From assembly GCA_038025085.1 (NCBI GenBank), contig CM076142.1:5616501-5680500 (forward strand): 64,000 bases of DNA, written 5' to 3'. Positions 22,720 through 33,877 of the stretch are shown here, one piece after another. Position 1 is the stretch's first letter. The number at the start of each line of letters is the position of its first letter. The stretch is from Tetragonia tetragonoides. Taxonomy: Eukaryota > Streptophyta > Magnoliopsida > Caryophyllales > Aizoaceae. Below the pieces are notes generated by a model that saw nothing but the letters and a program-made list of their open reading frames with translations, made no database searches and was not told the origin of the DNA. The translations under genes and the position numbers were made by a program.

Positions 22720-25700
22720 ATGGGCATTCCCAATTTGATTAAGGGAAGCTGCCTATTGCTCATTTTCTCTCTCCTGCTAATCACCATCATTGCAGAACAC
22801 CAGCTTGATCTTGTTCAATCGCCTGCGAATACCATGAATGGTACGCTAACTCATTCTCTTTGTCTATATTTGATGTTTTTTTTTTTTTGGCTGTTAATCG
22901 AGGTGTTTTCATGGTTGAATTTTGAGCTCTCCAAATGGATGTGTTTTGCCCTTTTATTACCTTTCTTGCTCTTACATTCGTTATTTTAAAGTTTTTGACT
23001 TATGATCGTACTAAGCAAACAAAAATGTTCATATACAATAATCAAGAACAAAGTTCTGTAATTCATTATGTCTCAACATTGAATTATTGATATTACAAAT
23101 TAGATAGAAATTGGAATATACTGTTGTTATTTTGCACATAAACGATCTGTAATGTGGTATTGGCATCTGGATTAAATTATTTTAATCCCCTTTTTGGTTA
23201 AGCCTTAGCCAGACTAAGCAACCCAGGGACAGGGTGTTAGGGGACTTTAGATAACAAGTGGGGCTATTTTTAAAGTTTCTTTTTTTGGCCCGGGAAAGCG
23301 GGGAGGTAAAGTTTATCGTAGTTTTCTTATGAAGCGACCTCATGTGTGAAGCGTTATGTTATGTCTTTCTTAATTGGTTATTGCTGTTTTATCTCCCTAT
23401 GCTGATGGTCAGCAACATAACTCTGATTACAGATCCTTATAGAACTGGTTTTCACTTTCAACCACCTGCAAATTGGATGAATGGTATGCAAACTCACACA
23501 CTCTCTCTGATTTCTTACTACCAACTGTACAAGTAGTATTCTAACATTTATCTATTATTTTGCTCTCAATTAATGATGGATTGGTGGGACTTTTGCTTCA
23601 ATGGGTGCGTTTTGGCATTATGGCAGATCCCAATGGTTAGTCTGATTATCTCTTACTTTCTCTTTAATCTTGCTCATGATATAATTAATCCATGTTTAGC
23701 TAATACAGTGATTTTGCACATACAAAAACAGTCCCATTATCCCATCGGATTCTATAATTGCTGCGTACTAATACTTTTAACTAGTTTTATGACCCGTGCG
23801 ATAAACCACTAGTTTCTTTATATAATAACGTTTAGTGTTATACTTATTGATATAGGACCAATGATCTACAAGGGAGTATATCACCTATTTTACCAACAAT
23901 ATCCCTATGCCGCTGTTTGGAACACTAAAATAGAATGGGGACACTCGACATCAACAGACCTCATCAATTGGACACCGCAACCAATTGCTCTCGTTCCATC
24001 AGAACCCTATGACATCAATGGTTGTTGGTCAGGATCAGCCACTATACTCCCCGGAGATAAACCAGCAATGCTATACACTGGCATTGATACACAAAAGTAT
24101 CAAGTCCAAAGCTTAGCCTTACCAAAAGACTTGTCAGACCCTTACCTTAAGGAATGGGTTAAATCCCCTGACAACCCAGTCATGGTTGGCACCCCTAACA
24201 GCAACATCAATGCTTCTGAGTTCAGAGATCCTTCAACTGCTTGGCTATTGCCGGATGGCAAGTGGAGAGTGACTGTCGGGACACAAGATGGCAAGCGCGG
24301 ATTGGCTGTTCTGTTTACAAGCAAGGACTTTGTTACTTGGACTGAAACTGAACACCCTCTTCATTCAGCTGAAGATACTGGGATATGGGAGTGTCCTGAT
24401 TTCTTCCCGGTGTATGTTGATGATAACTCCTTAGGAGCTGATATATCGACAATTGGGTCTAATGTTAAGCATGTGCTTAAGGTGAGCTTGTTTGATACTC
24501 AGTATGAGTATTACACTATTGGAACATATGATGTTGATAAGGATGTTTATACACCAGATGAAGGTTCTATTGAGAGTGATATGGGTTTGAGATATGATTA
24601 TGGAAAGTATTATGCTTCGAAGTCGTTCTTTGATAGTAAGGCTAACCGTAGAATCTTGTTTGGTTGGGTTAATGAATCTTCTATCCAAGCTGATGATATC
24701 GAAAGGGGTTGGTCTGGACTTCAGGTAATCATTAGTCACTTCCTAGTTCATAGTTTATGATGTTCATAAAATTGGTTGGTAACTTGGTATGTGTACGTTT
24801 TGTTGTAGGCGATTCCGAAAACAATAGTCCTTGATAAATCTGGAAAACAATTGGTGCAATGGCCAGTCACAGAAGTTGAAAACTTGAGAGAACATCAAGT
24901 TGATTTGCCTTCTCAAGTTATCAAAGGAGGATCGCGCATTAAAATTTCCGGGGTCACAGCTTCACAGGTAACACTTAAGAAATTAAAGAGACTCGTCTAT
25001 TACTAACTAGTTTAGCTGGTAAAGTCCTCAAAAGCCGTCGAATCTTTTAAACAACAACAACAACATAAAAAAAGAGAGACAGTGAAATGTATGTCCAATA
25101 TCTGACATTTTCCTTTGCATAAACTATATAGGCAGATGTGGAGATATCATTCAAGATACCAAACATGAAGAATGTGGAAGAGTTGGACCCAAGTTGGACC
25201 AACCCACAAAAAATGTGCAGTGAGAAAGGAGCATCAGTTAAAGGTGGGCTTGGCCCATTTGGACTGCTAACTCTAGCTTCTGATGGCTTAGAAGAGTACA
25301 CAGCTGTTTTCTTCAGAATTTTCAAAGGCCCAAACAAATATGTGGTCTTAATGTGTAGTGACCAGAGCAAGTAAGTTTTCAATATTGGAGAATGAATTAG
25401 TTCCACTTACAAAAAAGTTTATAAAAAAAATAATAATAATTCCTACCAAGTTATCTCTATGTCTATCTCCTTTACACTATAGAGTTTCTAACATCTTATT
25501 TTGTGTTATGTTTTTGACACAGATCTTCATTAAACCCGACTACCGATAAGCTAACCTTTGGGACTTTTGTGGATGTGGATCCAGTACATGATGAACTGTC
25601 TCTAAGGATTTTGGTAAGTAAAGTTTAGTACTTGTTCCATTCAACTTCTTAGCAAAATGAAAATCATTAATCATTTGATTGTTAAGTCATAGGATATATA

Positions 25701-26022
25701 AAACATGTAGAGTATATGGAACTATCTAATTCTTTAGTTATTATTATAAGAGTAATGTTTTGTATTTATTTATTGGCAGATTGATCACTCCATAGTTGAG
25801 AGTTTTGGAGCAAAGGGAAAAAGTTGCATTACTGCTAGAGTTTATCCGACTTTGGCAATTGATGACAAAGCGAGTTTGTATGTCTTCAACAACGGATCAG
25901 AGGATGTCAAGATTACTTCGTTGACTGCTTGGAGCATGAAAAATGCTCAATTGAATCTCTCTAGAGAGAATTCTTCTGACGGGGTATATGTCCATGACAG
26001 CAATGAGGAGCAGGATTTATAA
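22720..26022 (+). CDS. GH32 copy 4, probable fructan 6-exohydrolase-like enzyme
   Basis: Eight exons: 22720-22840, 23433-23483, 23627-23635, 23856-24724, 24809-24967, 25132-25370, 25523-25613 and 25780-26022; 1782 bases, 593 aa, in frame. Exon 1 gives a hydrophobic signal peptide ([13 protein letters not shown]). Exon 2 carries [17 protein letters not shown] and the mini-exon completes NDPNG. FRDP and WECPDF are present, so the catalytic triad is complete. The position of invertase Asp239 is Phe and that of Lys242 is Gln (SLFDTQ). Sugar-beet 6-FEH has Phe there as I recall, so hydrolysis of levan-type fructan rather than sucrose is the likelier activity (inference). The C-terminus has an extension ending NEEQDL. 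An extra intron splits what is one exon in copy 2. Confidence 0.88.
23433..23483 (+). other. Extra exon of GH32 copy 4 (duplicated exon end)
   Basis: This 51-base exon lies between acceptor attacag and donor gtatgc. Its 3' end plus donor (cctgcaaattggatgaatg|gtatgc) resembles the 3' end of exon 1 (cctgcgaataccatgaatg|gtacgc). This indicates a partial exon-intron duplication that split the first exon. Confidence 0.65.
23627..23635 (+). other. 9-base mini-exon of GH32 copy 4
   Basis: The bases ggcag|atcccaatg|gttag encode the DPN core of NDPNG in the conserved phase. Confidence 0.9.
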
Positions 26023-27186
26023 TGCCTCTTATACATTTTCACAAAAACTTGTTTGAGACGGTCTTACACAATACTTATTATTTCAACTAAAAGATTGTAT
26101 GTAACACCGTTCCACTGTAAGACATTCAAATATAACACTTTTTAATCAAAATAATGTTAAAGAAATTTGTTTGGAGAGGAAGATTAAAAATGATAAAAAC
26201 CAAGAACGTAAGTTGAACAAATTTTAGGGTTTGTGCTTTTAAGCTATATCAACCTCACAAAACTTCAAATGCTTCACTCTATATGCTTCCATACTGAAAT
26301 AATTGTCGTAATGGTGTATTCGATCACAACCTTACAAAAAGAAAGAATTGTATGATTTTAAATTTTTATAAAAGGACAATGTGAAAGAGTAGTTCTCCAC
26401 TGTCATAATCAAAAAAGACTTATCATCAATGAGATAGGATAAGAAGTAAGAAAATAACCATGATTGCATCTCAATTGAGAAGCCCCATTGGGCCATTAGC
26501 CACTAACATTAAAGATGATATTAAATACGAGTAATGCTTCATTGGCTCATTGGGTAGTCTGGACTAAGTAAATAAGGTTGTGCATTACAAAACAAATAAA
26601 GTATTTTAAAATTTAAGAATAAAATACCAAAAAATAGTCAATTACCAATTTACAATTCATGTGAATAAGATACCTTTTAGCTCGTAGGTAAAATAATTTT
26701 TTCTACGAACAACCCCATCTTTTTGGTTAATGTCCTTTCAACAAAGTATTAAAGATATTTAATAATATACTTTTATACTTTTTTCTTTTTTTTTAACAAT
26801 GTTTCAATATAAACCGTTCATCTTTAATTTAACCCCCAAGATAAGAGTCTTCTAACAAATCAGTATATGTTCTTTTCAATTAAATTGACTTAACAAGAAT
26901 TTACTTGACTAAAGCGAGTTGGACTAAGAGTATTGTGTATAAAAAATTGATCAAGATATGAAGGTGAAAAGAACATAATCTCAGCTTATTCATTAGAAAA
27001 ACAGCTTCATCCTTTAATTTCTCATAAATAAAATTAGTAAACTTAATAACTAGGGCTAGATATGTCTATTTCTACATTTCAAACATATCCAATGAGAAGG
27101 CATACAAATAACGGCACATAATGAATTACATGATTATCGTCTCCCAATTATTAGCTTGGTAGAGCTGGTCGTGCAATGCCATAAAA
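26023..27186. other. AT-rich intergenic after GH32 copy 4
   Basis: No coding or RNA feature seen. Confidence 0.5.
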
Positions 27187-28735
27187 GTGGATGTTTTGGA
27201 TAAGAATTTCCTACACTACCATATCGCACGGAACACCCTTAACAAAATAGGAGGCCCTCATGTTTATTTATTGGGTTTCTGGTGCGTTCGGCCAGGTGTT
27301 TTACTAGAGACTAATTTAAGAGTCGAAACGCCAAAAGCATGGTTGAATTCGGGATCTCGAAATGACCTTTCCGGAGCACCGAGAATAATTTAGGGTCACA
27401 ATAGAGCCTACGTAGAAGTTTGGGAAAAAATCACAACCGGATTCTGGGAAACCAAAAATCAAAGGATACAATCCACGATTTTTGGACTTTTGGGAGGCCC
27501 AGGATTGAATGTGAATAAATTTGCATAACATCGCACGGGACAATCCTATGGTACATGGGAGGCCCCCATGGTCGTTTAATGGGTTCATGGTAGGTTTGGA
27601 CGGTTTTATGAGACACTCATCTAAGGGTCGAAACACCAAAAGCATTGGTGAAATCGGGCTTCAAGGACTCGAATAACCTTTCCGGGGCACCTGGGGTCCT
27701 ATTTGGTTACGATAGAACCTCGAGAGAAGTTTAGGCGAAAATCACAATCGGACGCGGGGTTGCCGAAAATTGAAGGCTATAATCCATGGTTTTTGGGCTT
27801 CCGGGAGGCTAGGAAACGAAGGTGGATATTTTTGCACCGCATCGCATGGGACAATCCTAGTGGACATGGAAGACCTCGGAGTCGGTTATTGGGTAGGTTT
27901 GGGCGGGGTTTGTGGGACGCTAACATAAAGGTCGGAATACCGAATATATGGGTGAAATCGAAGTTCGGGGACCAAAATTATCTTGCCGGGGCACCGGGGG
28001 TGCTCAAGGGATAAGATGGAACTTCCGGAGAAGTTTGAGCTAAAATCACCACCGAACCCCGGGAAGCTAAAAATCGAAGGCTATACTCCACGTTTTTTGG
28101 GCTTCCGAGAGGCCCCAAAACAAAGGTGGATATTTTCACACCATCTCATACGGGACACTCCTAGGGGATATGAGAGGCCTCAGTGGCTAGTTATCGGGAC
28201 CACTAGTAGACTTGGACGGGCATTTTACGAGACACTAATCTAAGGGTCGGAATGCCTAAAGCATTGGGTGAAATTAGAGTTCATGGACCCGTATGACCTT
28301 CGTGGGCACCCGGGATTCTCTAATATCACAATAGAGCCCCCGGAGAATTTTGGGTAAAAATCATAACCCACCCCCAAGAAGCCAAAAATCGAAGGTAGTC
28401 CACGTTTTTGGGACTTTTGGGAGGCTCCAAAACGAAGGTGGATATTTTCGCATCGGATCACACGAGACACCCTTAGGAGATATGGGAGGCCCTCGTGGTC
28501 AATAATTGGGGCCCTAGTAGGTTTGGACGAGCGTTTTACGAGACACCGCTCTAAGGGTCAAGACATCGAAAGTATGGGTAAAGTCGGAATTTGGGGATTC
28601 GGATGATCTTCCCTGGGGATCAAGGTCCTCTTGGGTCACAATGGATCCTTCGAAGAAGGTTAGGCAAAAATCTCAACCGGGTCTCGTGAAACAGAAAATC
28701 GAAAGGTATAATCGCAATTTATGGTTATTGAGCAT
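27187..28735. repeat. Degenerate tandem array of ~310-base monomers
   Basis: The marker (aa)gggtcg-a-aacacc recurs at about 27322, 27627, 27931, 28246 and 28557, spacings of 305, 304, 315 and 311 bases. Other landmarks recur at the same period: ggaggcc..., gagacactaatctaagg and aaaatcacaaccg. Five or so diverged monomers are present. The region is more GC-rich than its flanks, and the open frames inside are by-products of the repeat. Confidence 0.8.
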
Positions 28736-29511
28736 GGCCCCCACGCACTATCCCGACGATGCCATTAAACTTTTTTCCAAACCCTCTCTACTATTGTAGT
28801 GATGGTGTCCAAATTTTTCCTAAATTTTTGAAGTGTATTCTAATTTTTGTGATTTTTTTTCTTTATTTTCTTAGGTATACTTCAATTAAAAATTAGATTT
28901 ATTAACTACCTTATGTGAAAAATAAACAAAAATATATTTTTCTATAAATTAATAATATACTTAAAAAGTTTGAGGTGTAACTTTTGAAAATAACTCGCCA
29001 AACTTTCAAAAATCTTATTTATGAAAGTTATACACTAGCTAATTTGTTTATTTTTTGTCAAAACCACTAAACCTCATTAGACTCTTTAGGAATAAGTGCT
29101 TGAAAGAGGATTTGTGGATGAAAGAAGGCAAACGACTCAACATAAAGCGCCTACCTAATGTCGAATAGTGTCGAGTCGTGCACCATCGTAGCATTACCGG
29201 ACACACACGAGACCTCATTGACAACATCCCCACGGCCCCACCGTTTCCATAGAAATATTTCATTTATTTGAAGTTTCCTACACTGCCATACTAAATAGTC
29301 AAAAAGGTTCAAAAATGACGGAAAGTGTAACTAGAGGGAATAGATTGAGAGCAGTTTTAGTGCCATAGACTTTGCCACACTAATATATCAAAACTTTACA
29401 AAATTGTCATTTACATCCAACACCTTGTCTTGTGCGAGGAACAGTCATCTACAAAGTACACAATTGAAGCTGAATCCTAAAGAATTTAGATGTTCTACCA
29501 TTAATTAAAGT
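28736..29511. other. Intergenic
   Basis: AT-rich sequence with no gene seen. Confidence 0.5.
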
Positions 29512-29777
29512 TAGAGCTGGTAAAAACTGATCCGATTCAAATTCGACCTGCTACAAACCCGATCGAAAAGGTTCAAATTCGAAATAACCGACCCTTTTTG
29601 ACCCGAGATCGAAACAAACCCGACCCGAATTCAACTTGAACCCAAAAATTTCGAAACAACATTTGTCAAACCCATTGGGTAACACGAGACTAAACCCGAT
29701 GTATTCGACCCGTATTTAACACAATCCGTATTTAACCCGACCCGAGCCCAACCTAACCGACCCGTTCGCCAGACCTA
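29512..29777. mobile_element. hAT-like non-autonomous element filled with gacccg repeats
   Basis: The ends tagagctgg / ccagaccta form an inverted repeat. The interior is dense in short degenerate gacccg/acccga motifs and matches the element at 54463-54769. Flanking attaa-type sequence on both sides suggests an eroded 8-base target duplication. Confidence 0.6.
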
Positions 29778-30588
29778 ATTAAGAGCACTTTAAGAACGGA
29801 GTAAGATGTATTTTTAAGCTTCACATGATTAAGGCAACCGAACACGTAATTTTTATACTGAGTACTGAAGTTCGTTCATCATATAGATCGTATGAAAAGG
29901 GTTTTTTACATGATTAAGGCAACCGAACACGTAATGCATATTCACGTCCCTACACAACAAGAATCCTTCATGTTGAAATGCCCAATCTAGGACACGTATA
30001 CCCATAATCACTTTGAAAAAGAGAATTCACATGCAATCATATGAATTGAGAGGTCCCTTATGGCCTTATAGCTTTCTGAAAGGTTCTAATATAGCTTTCC
30101 AAAAGCCGCAACTACAAGGAGTAATTGCCTAAGAAAACTTTGGCAATCCTTTTTTTTTTTTTTTGATGAATAGCAATCCTTTTCACTAATCTCAACTAGT
30201 TAGATACATCATGATCAATTTTCGATAATAAATAAGGCTATTAGTAAGTGATTGGTATGAGTGGTTTGTCATAGGTCATATTTATCTATTAAGCAAGGTT
30301 AAGATTTTGACTTTTGTAAACGCAGAAAATATTCGTTGGATACAATACTTCACTCCTTCCTAGGTCGACAATCTGATACGAAAAAAATTAGTTTTGATTC
30401 AAAAGATTTAAGGTGAACCTGTAGTAAAAGAAAAATGAGTCTTCCACAACTTCCCAGAAAATGAAATTAAAAACCTTGCCCCCACAGAAGCACTCACACA
30501 AGGCAACTACTTTACTCCATAACATTTTCTTCGTTGCGTGGGATCCACCGGATTCAAGGATCATGCACCTGAGGCTTAAGACCCCCTC
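29778..30588. other. Intergenic upstream of the invertase inhibitor
   Basis: Contains a near-perfect direct repeat (acatgattaaggcaaccgaa... at about 29823 and 29908) and a short poly-T insertion at 30155-30172 flanked by gcaatcctttt. No gene seen. Confidence 0.5.
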
Positions 30589-30596
30589 TATAAAAG
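30589..30596 (+). promoter_or_regulatory. TATA box of the invertase inhibitor gene
   Basis: TATAAAAG lies 128 bases before the ATG at 30724. Confidence 0.6.
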
Positions 30597-30723
30597 GGCA
30601 GTGAAGCAAATAATACATGTCTTCAATTTGCACAAAACAGAAAAACAAACTTCTCAAACATAATCACAAACCCACAAAATCATTAAAAGACCTTCTAACC
30701 AAAATCCTTAAACATCCTTAAAC

Positions 30724-31275
30724 ATGACAACTCTAAACAACTCTCTTCAATTTAACATCCTCTTGATCACCATCCTTTTAATTTGCATCACACCCATCCA
30801 CTCACATGCTAAACACACAACCAACGACCTCGTGACCAGCACGTGTCGCCAGACACCCGACCCGAGAACTTGCGAGACGGAGCTCCGATCCGATCCTCGG
30901 AGCTCCACTGCCGCGGATATGCAAACCTTAACCCTGATCATGATTGACGTGGTTAAGACCCGGTTTACGGAATCAGTCCGAATCGCCCAGGGCTTGACCC
31001 GGAGGACGCAGGACCCGACTATGATCCGGGCCCTTAAAGATTGTGTTCGGGTCTACCAGGTGGTATTGGATTATAATGTGATAACTGCAACGACTGCAGT
31101 GAAGGAAGGGGATCCCAAGTTTGGTGAACAGGCCATGATGGATTCGAGTAACGAGGCCGAGGCATGTCGGTTGGGTTTTCCGGGTGGACGGGTACCGGGT
31201 CAGTTGGCGGGTCGGACCCAGGTCCTTCGTGGGGTTTCAAGTGTAGCTGCTTCACTTATAAAGACTATGGAGTAG
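30724..31275 (+). CDS. Invertase inhibitor (C/VIF, PMEI-fold), secreted
   Basis: Single-exon gene, 183 aa. It has an N-terminal signal peptide (ILLITILLICITPIHSHA), then a four-helix-bundle PMEI/invertase-inhibitor domain. Four conserved Cys at about residues 41, 50, 107 and 148 would form the two family disulfides (41-50 and 107-148). The loop GDPKFGEQ (PKF at 131-133) matches the PKF motif that tobacco CIF uses to reach the active site of cell-wall invertase. It is therefore more likely an inhibitor of acid invertase than of pectin methylesterase. It would act in the apoplast or vacuole. It sits 4.7 kb downstream of the GH32 cluster on the same strand. The coding part is distinctly more GC-rich than its flanks. 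Confidence 0.85.
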   Translation: MTTLNNSLQFNILLITILLICITPIHSHAKHTTNDLVTSTCRQTPDPRTCETELRSDPRSSTAADMQTLTLIMIDVVKTRFTESVRIAQGLTRRTQDPTMIRALKDCVRVYQVVLDYNVITATTAVKEGDPKFGEQAMMDSSNEAEACRLGFPGGRVPGQLAGRTQVLRGVSSVAASLIKTME

Positions 31276-32049
31276 CCTAGTGGGGTTAGTGCTAATGTAT
31301 TGTAAGGTGTAAATTGTGTTAGTGGGTTGAGTCATAAAACTCATAATTAGCCATTGGATCTCTGATGGCTATTCGTGAAGAATATAGAGCCTAGGAAAAA
31401 ATAAAATTAAAAATAAAACATTTTCAAAAGTTGTGAATTTTCTTTTGGAGTTGAATTCAGAAATTTAATTAGGTATCTTCATCTTAGAATTTTGAGTCAC
31501 GGGGCGATTATTTCTCAAGATGGTTCAATACCATTAGCCATATTCAAGCTTTGCTTGACTAATCACATGGAAGCTAAAGTTCACGACCATGAATACCACC
31601 CAATCATGTTTTGAACTTCTAATCATTCAATGCCACATATATGATAAGGCACATGTAATCAACTATAGTGGACCAACCCATTGATTTTTCAGAGAGCCGT
31701 ACGAGTCGTATATGCCTGTAACTCCAGTATAAGGAGCACTTCAGAAGTTGAAGCCTTGAAAATGTTGGACAAAAGTAACAAGCAGAAAGCAAGGTAAGCA
31801 ACAAGAGGGACTATATAAACAAACCATATACGTAAAAATCTCCAGTTCACTTCAGGTAACAAACCCAGCCAGCAAAATAAACCATAAACCCACTACCCAA
31901 ACACATTTGAAGACCCTCCGAAAATATAAAAATGAATCGAGCAACTATAAGATATGCCTCTTATCAAAAATCTAGGATTAACCCCATATGACAACCAATA
32001 CGGATAAGATACTTTCACGCCTCCATTTCTGCAGCCAGCACAACAGCAA
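31276..32049. other. Intergenic and NAP1-A 3' region
   Basis: From about 31790 the sequence (aagcaacaagaggg, tatataaacaaaccatat, gttcacttcag) parallels 40550-40640 downstream of NAP1-B. The tandem duplication therefore included the 3' flank. Confidence 0.55.
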
Positions 32050-33795
32050 TTACTGTTGCTTGCATTCTGGTGGACGATCAGCAGCCGGACCTTGTTCACC
32101 TGGCACCCTTCCTCCTCTCTGCAAAAGAAAAAAAAAGGGGCCATATCTCAAGTTAACACCTCAAACAACAGATATCAATATATATAACCTCTGATCATCA
32201 AGCCAAATGACTCACCTTGGACTTAGCTGATGATTTCTGCAAAAGGAAACCAGAAATAACATCAATAAAAACAGTGATGGTAATAAACAAAAAAGCAGTG
32301 AAAATCAATTACTAGAAGTATAAAGTACCTTCTTCCTATTCTCATCCTCATCCTCATCGTCGTCATCATCCTCATCGTCGTCCTCATCATCGTCTTCATC
32401 ATCATCCTCATCCTCATTATCATCGTCCTCATCTTCATCATCATCAACGTCCTCAAACTCATCCCCCTCAGCAGCCTCCCCAGTAAACCATGATACAGCA
32501 TGGGGAATAATCTTGTCCCGTATGGCAGATCTGCATTGAGATGAACCAACAAGTGGAAATTAATATAGGCACAAGCTATGTAAGCCCAGTGATATCAATC
32601 AGCACTTCAGCAGGCATAAAAAGAAATGAGGTTTCAAACTCTATATCCCTTAGATATCAATAAAGGCACAGGCTGTCTATCCCCATGATTTCAATCAGCA
32701 GGTAAGGAAAAATGAAGTTTCTATGGCTTAAACTACAATGCATTACAGATCATATAATAATCACAGTCTTGCTCAATGATTACTCACCCGACTTCATAGT
32801 CCTGCTCCATGAGATTCTGAAGCTCCTCAGCCTGTCAACACCTCAAATTAATTACATATTCATAAATATCCATGTGAATAGACAAATTATTTAGAGAACT
32901 TGACAGCAAACATACGGCTTCATCATCGAGCTCCTCTTCATCTTCGGGAACCTCAGGTGGATTGAAGAAGTTGAAGAAGCTTTCACAAGTTTCAGTCTTT
33001 GTGATTGGTTTTGCATTCTTGGATCCCTTTTTAGGCTGCTTCTTCAGGATCTTTTGTGTCAAGCATTTTCCTGTATGCCATTCAATATCCGTCCTGAGGA
33101 GATACAAAATAGGAAAGATATCAGAACAAGGATAAAAAGGACTTCGGTAAAGTTGAGAAGCAGCTGACTTACCCTATTGCCTTCTCTAGAATAGGTTCAT
33201 CCTCATCAATCATGTTGTAAGTCTTTGTAAGAACATCATTTTTAAAATAGGGATTCGTATCAAAGTAGAAATCAAGCTTGAAGCCCTTTGGATTGTCAAT
33301 CCTGGCCCACTTAATGTCTTTAAGATATTTCAGGGCTCCTTCATCACGCTCTGTAATCTGTTGGGGGGGGGGGGAAGCATATCAAATTTCCATATGGAAT
33401 CTTGAAAAGAGCTGTATGAAGATTAAAAAAAATTGAAAACTAGTGATCAAGCTATAAAAAGCTCACCACGTCAGCCAAAATTTCATGGGTCTTCATAGCA
33501 TTGAGCCAAAAATCAGGTACACCTTTCTCTGCACCAAGCATGGATACAAATAGAAATAAGCAGAAGTCAAAAAAGGCATTCACAAGGAGAACTCAGGTTG
33601 ATGAGTATCTAATACCTTCTGGAGTTTTTCCCTCACCTTCCTCTGTCGTAGTTTCATTTGTAACTCCTTCAACTTCAACCACTCCATTAACAATTTCATA
33701 TCTCTGCAACCACAGGGAACAAAACCTCAATTAATAAATATAACAGCTTTACAAAATCTACTCGTTGTTTGTGCTCTACACTTCCAGAAGGGCGG

Positions 33796-33877
<82 letters not shown>

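Noticed and set aside
22720..22989. Separate small secreted protein gene of 89 codons
   Set aside because: The frame reads into an intron; the first 121 bases are the signal-peptide exon of GH32 copy 4 and splice in frame to 23433.
27703..28243. Open frames of 86-103 codons
   Set aside because: They lie inside the ~310-base tandem repeat, recur with its period and show no protein family.
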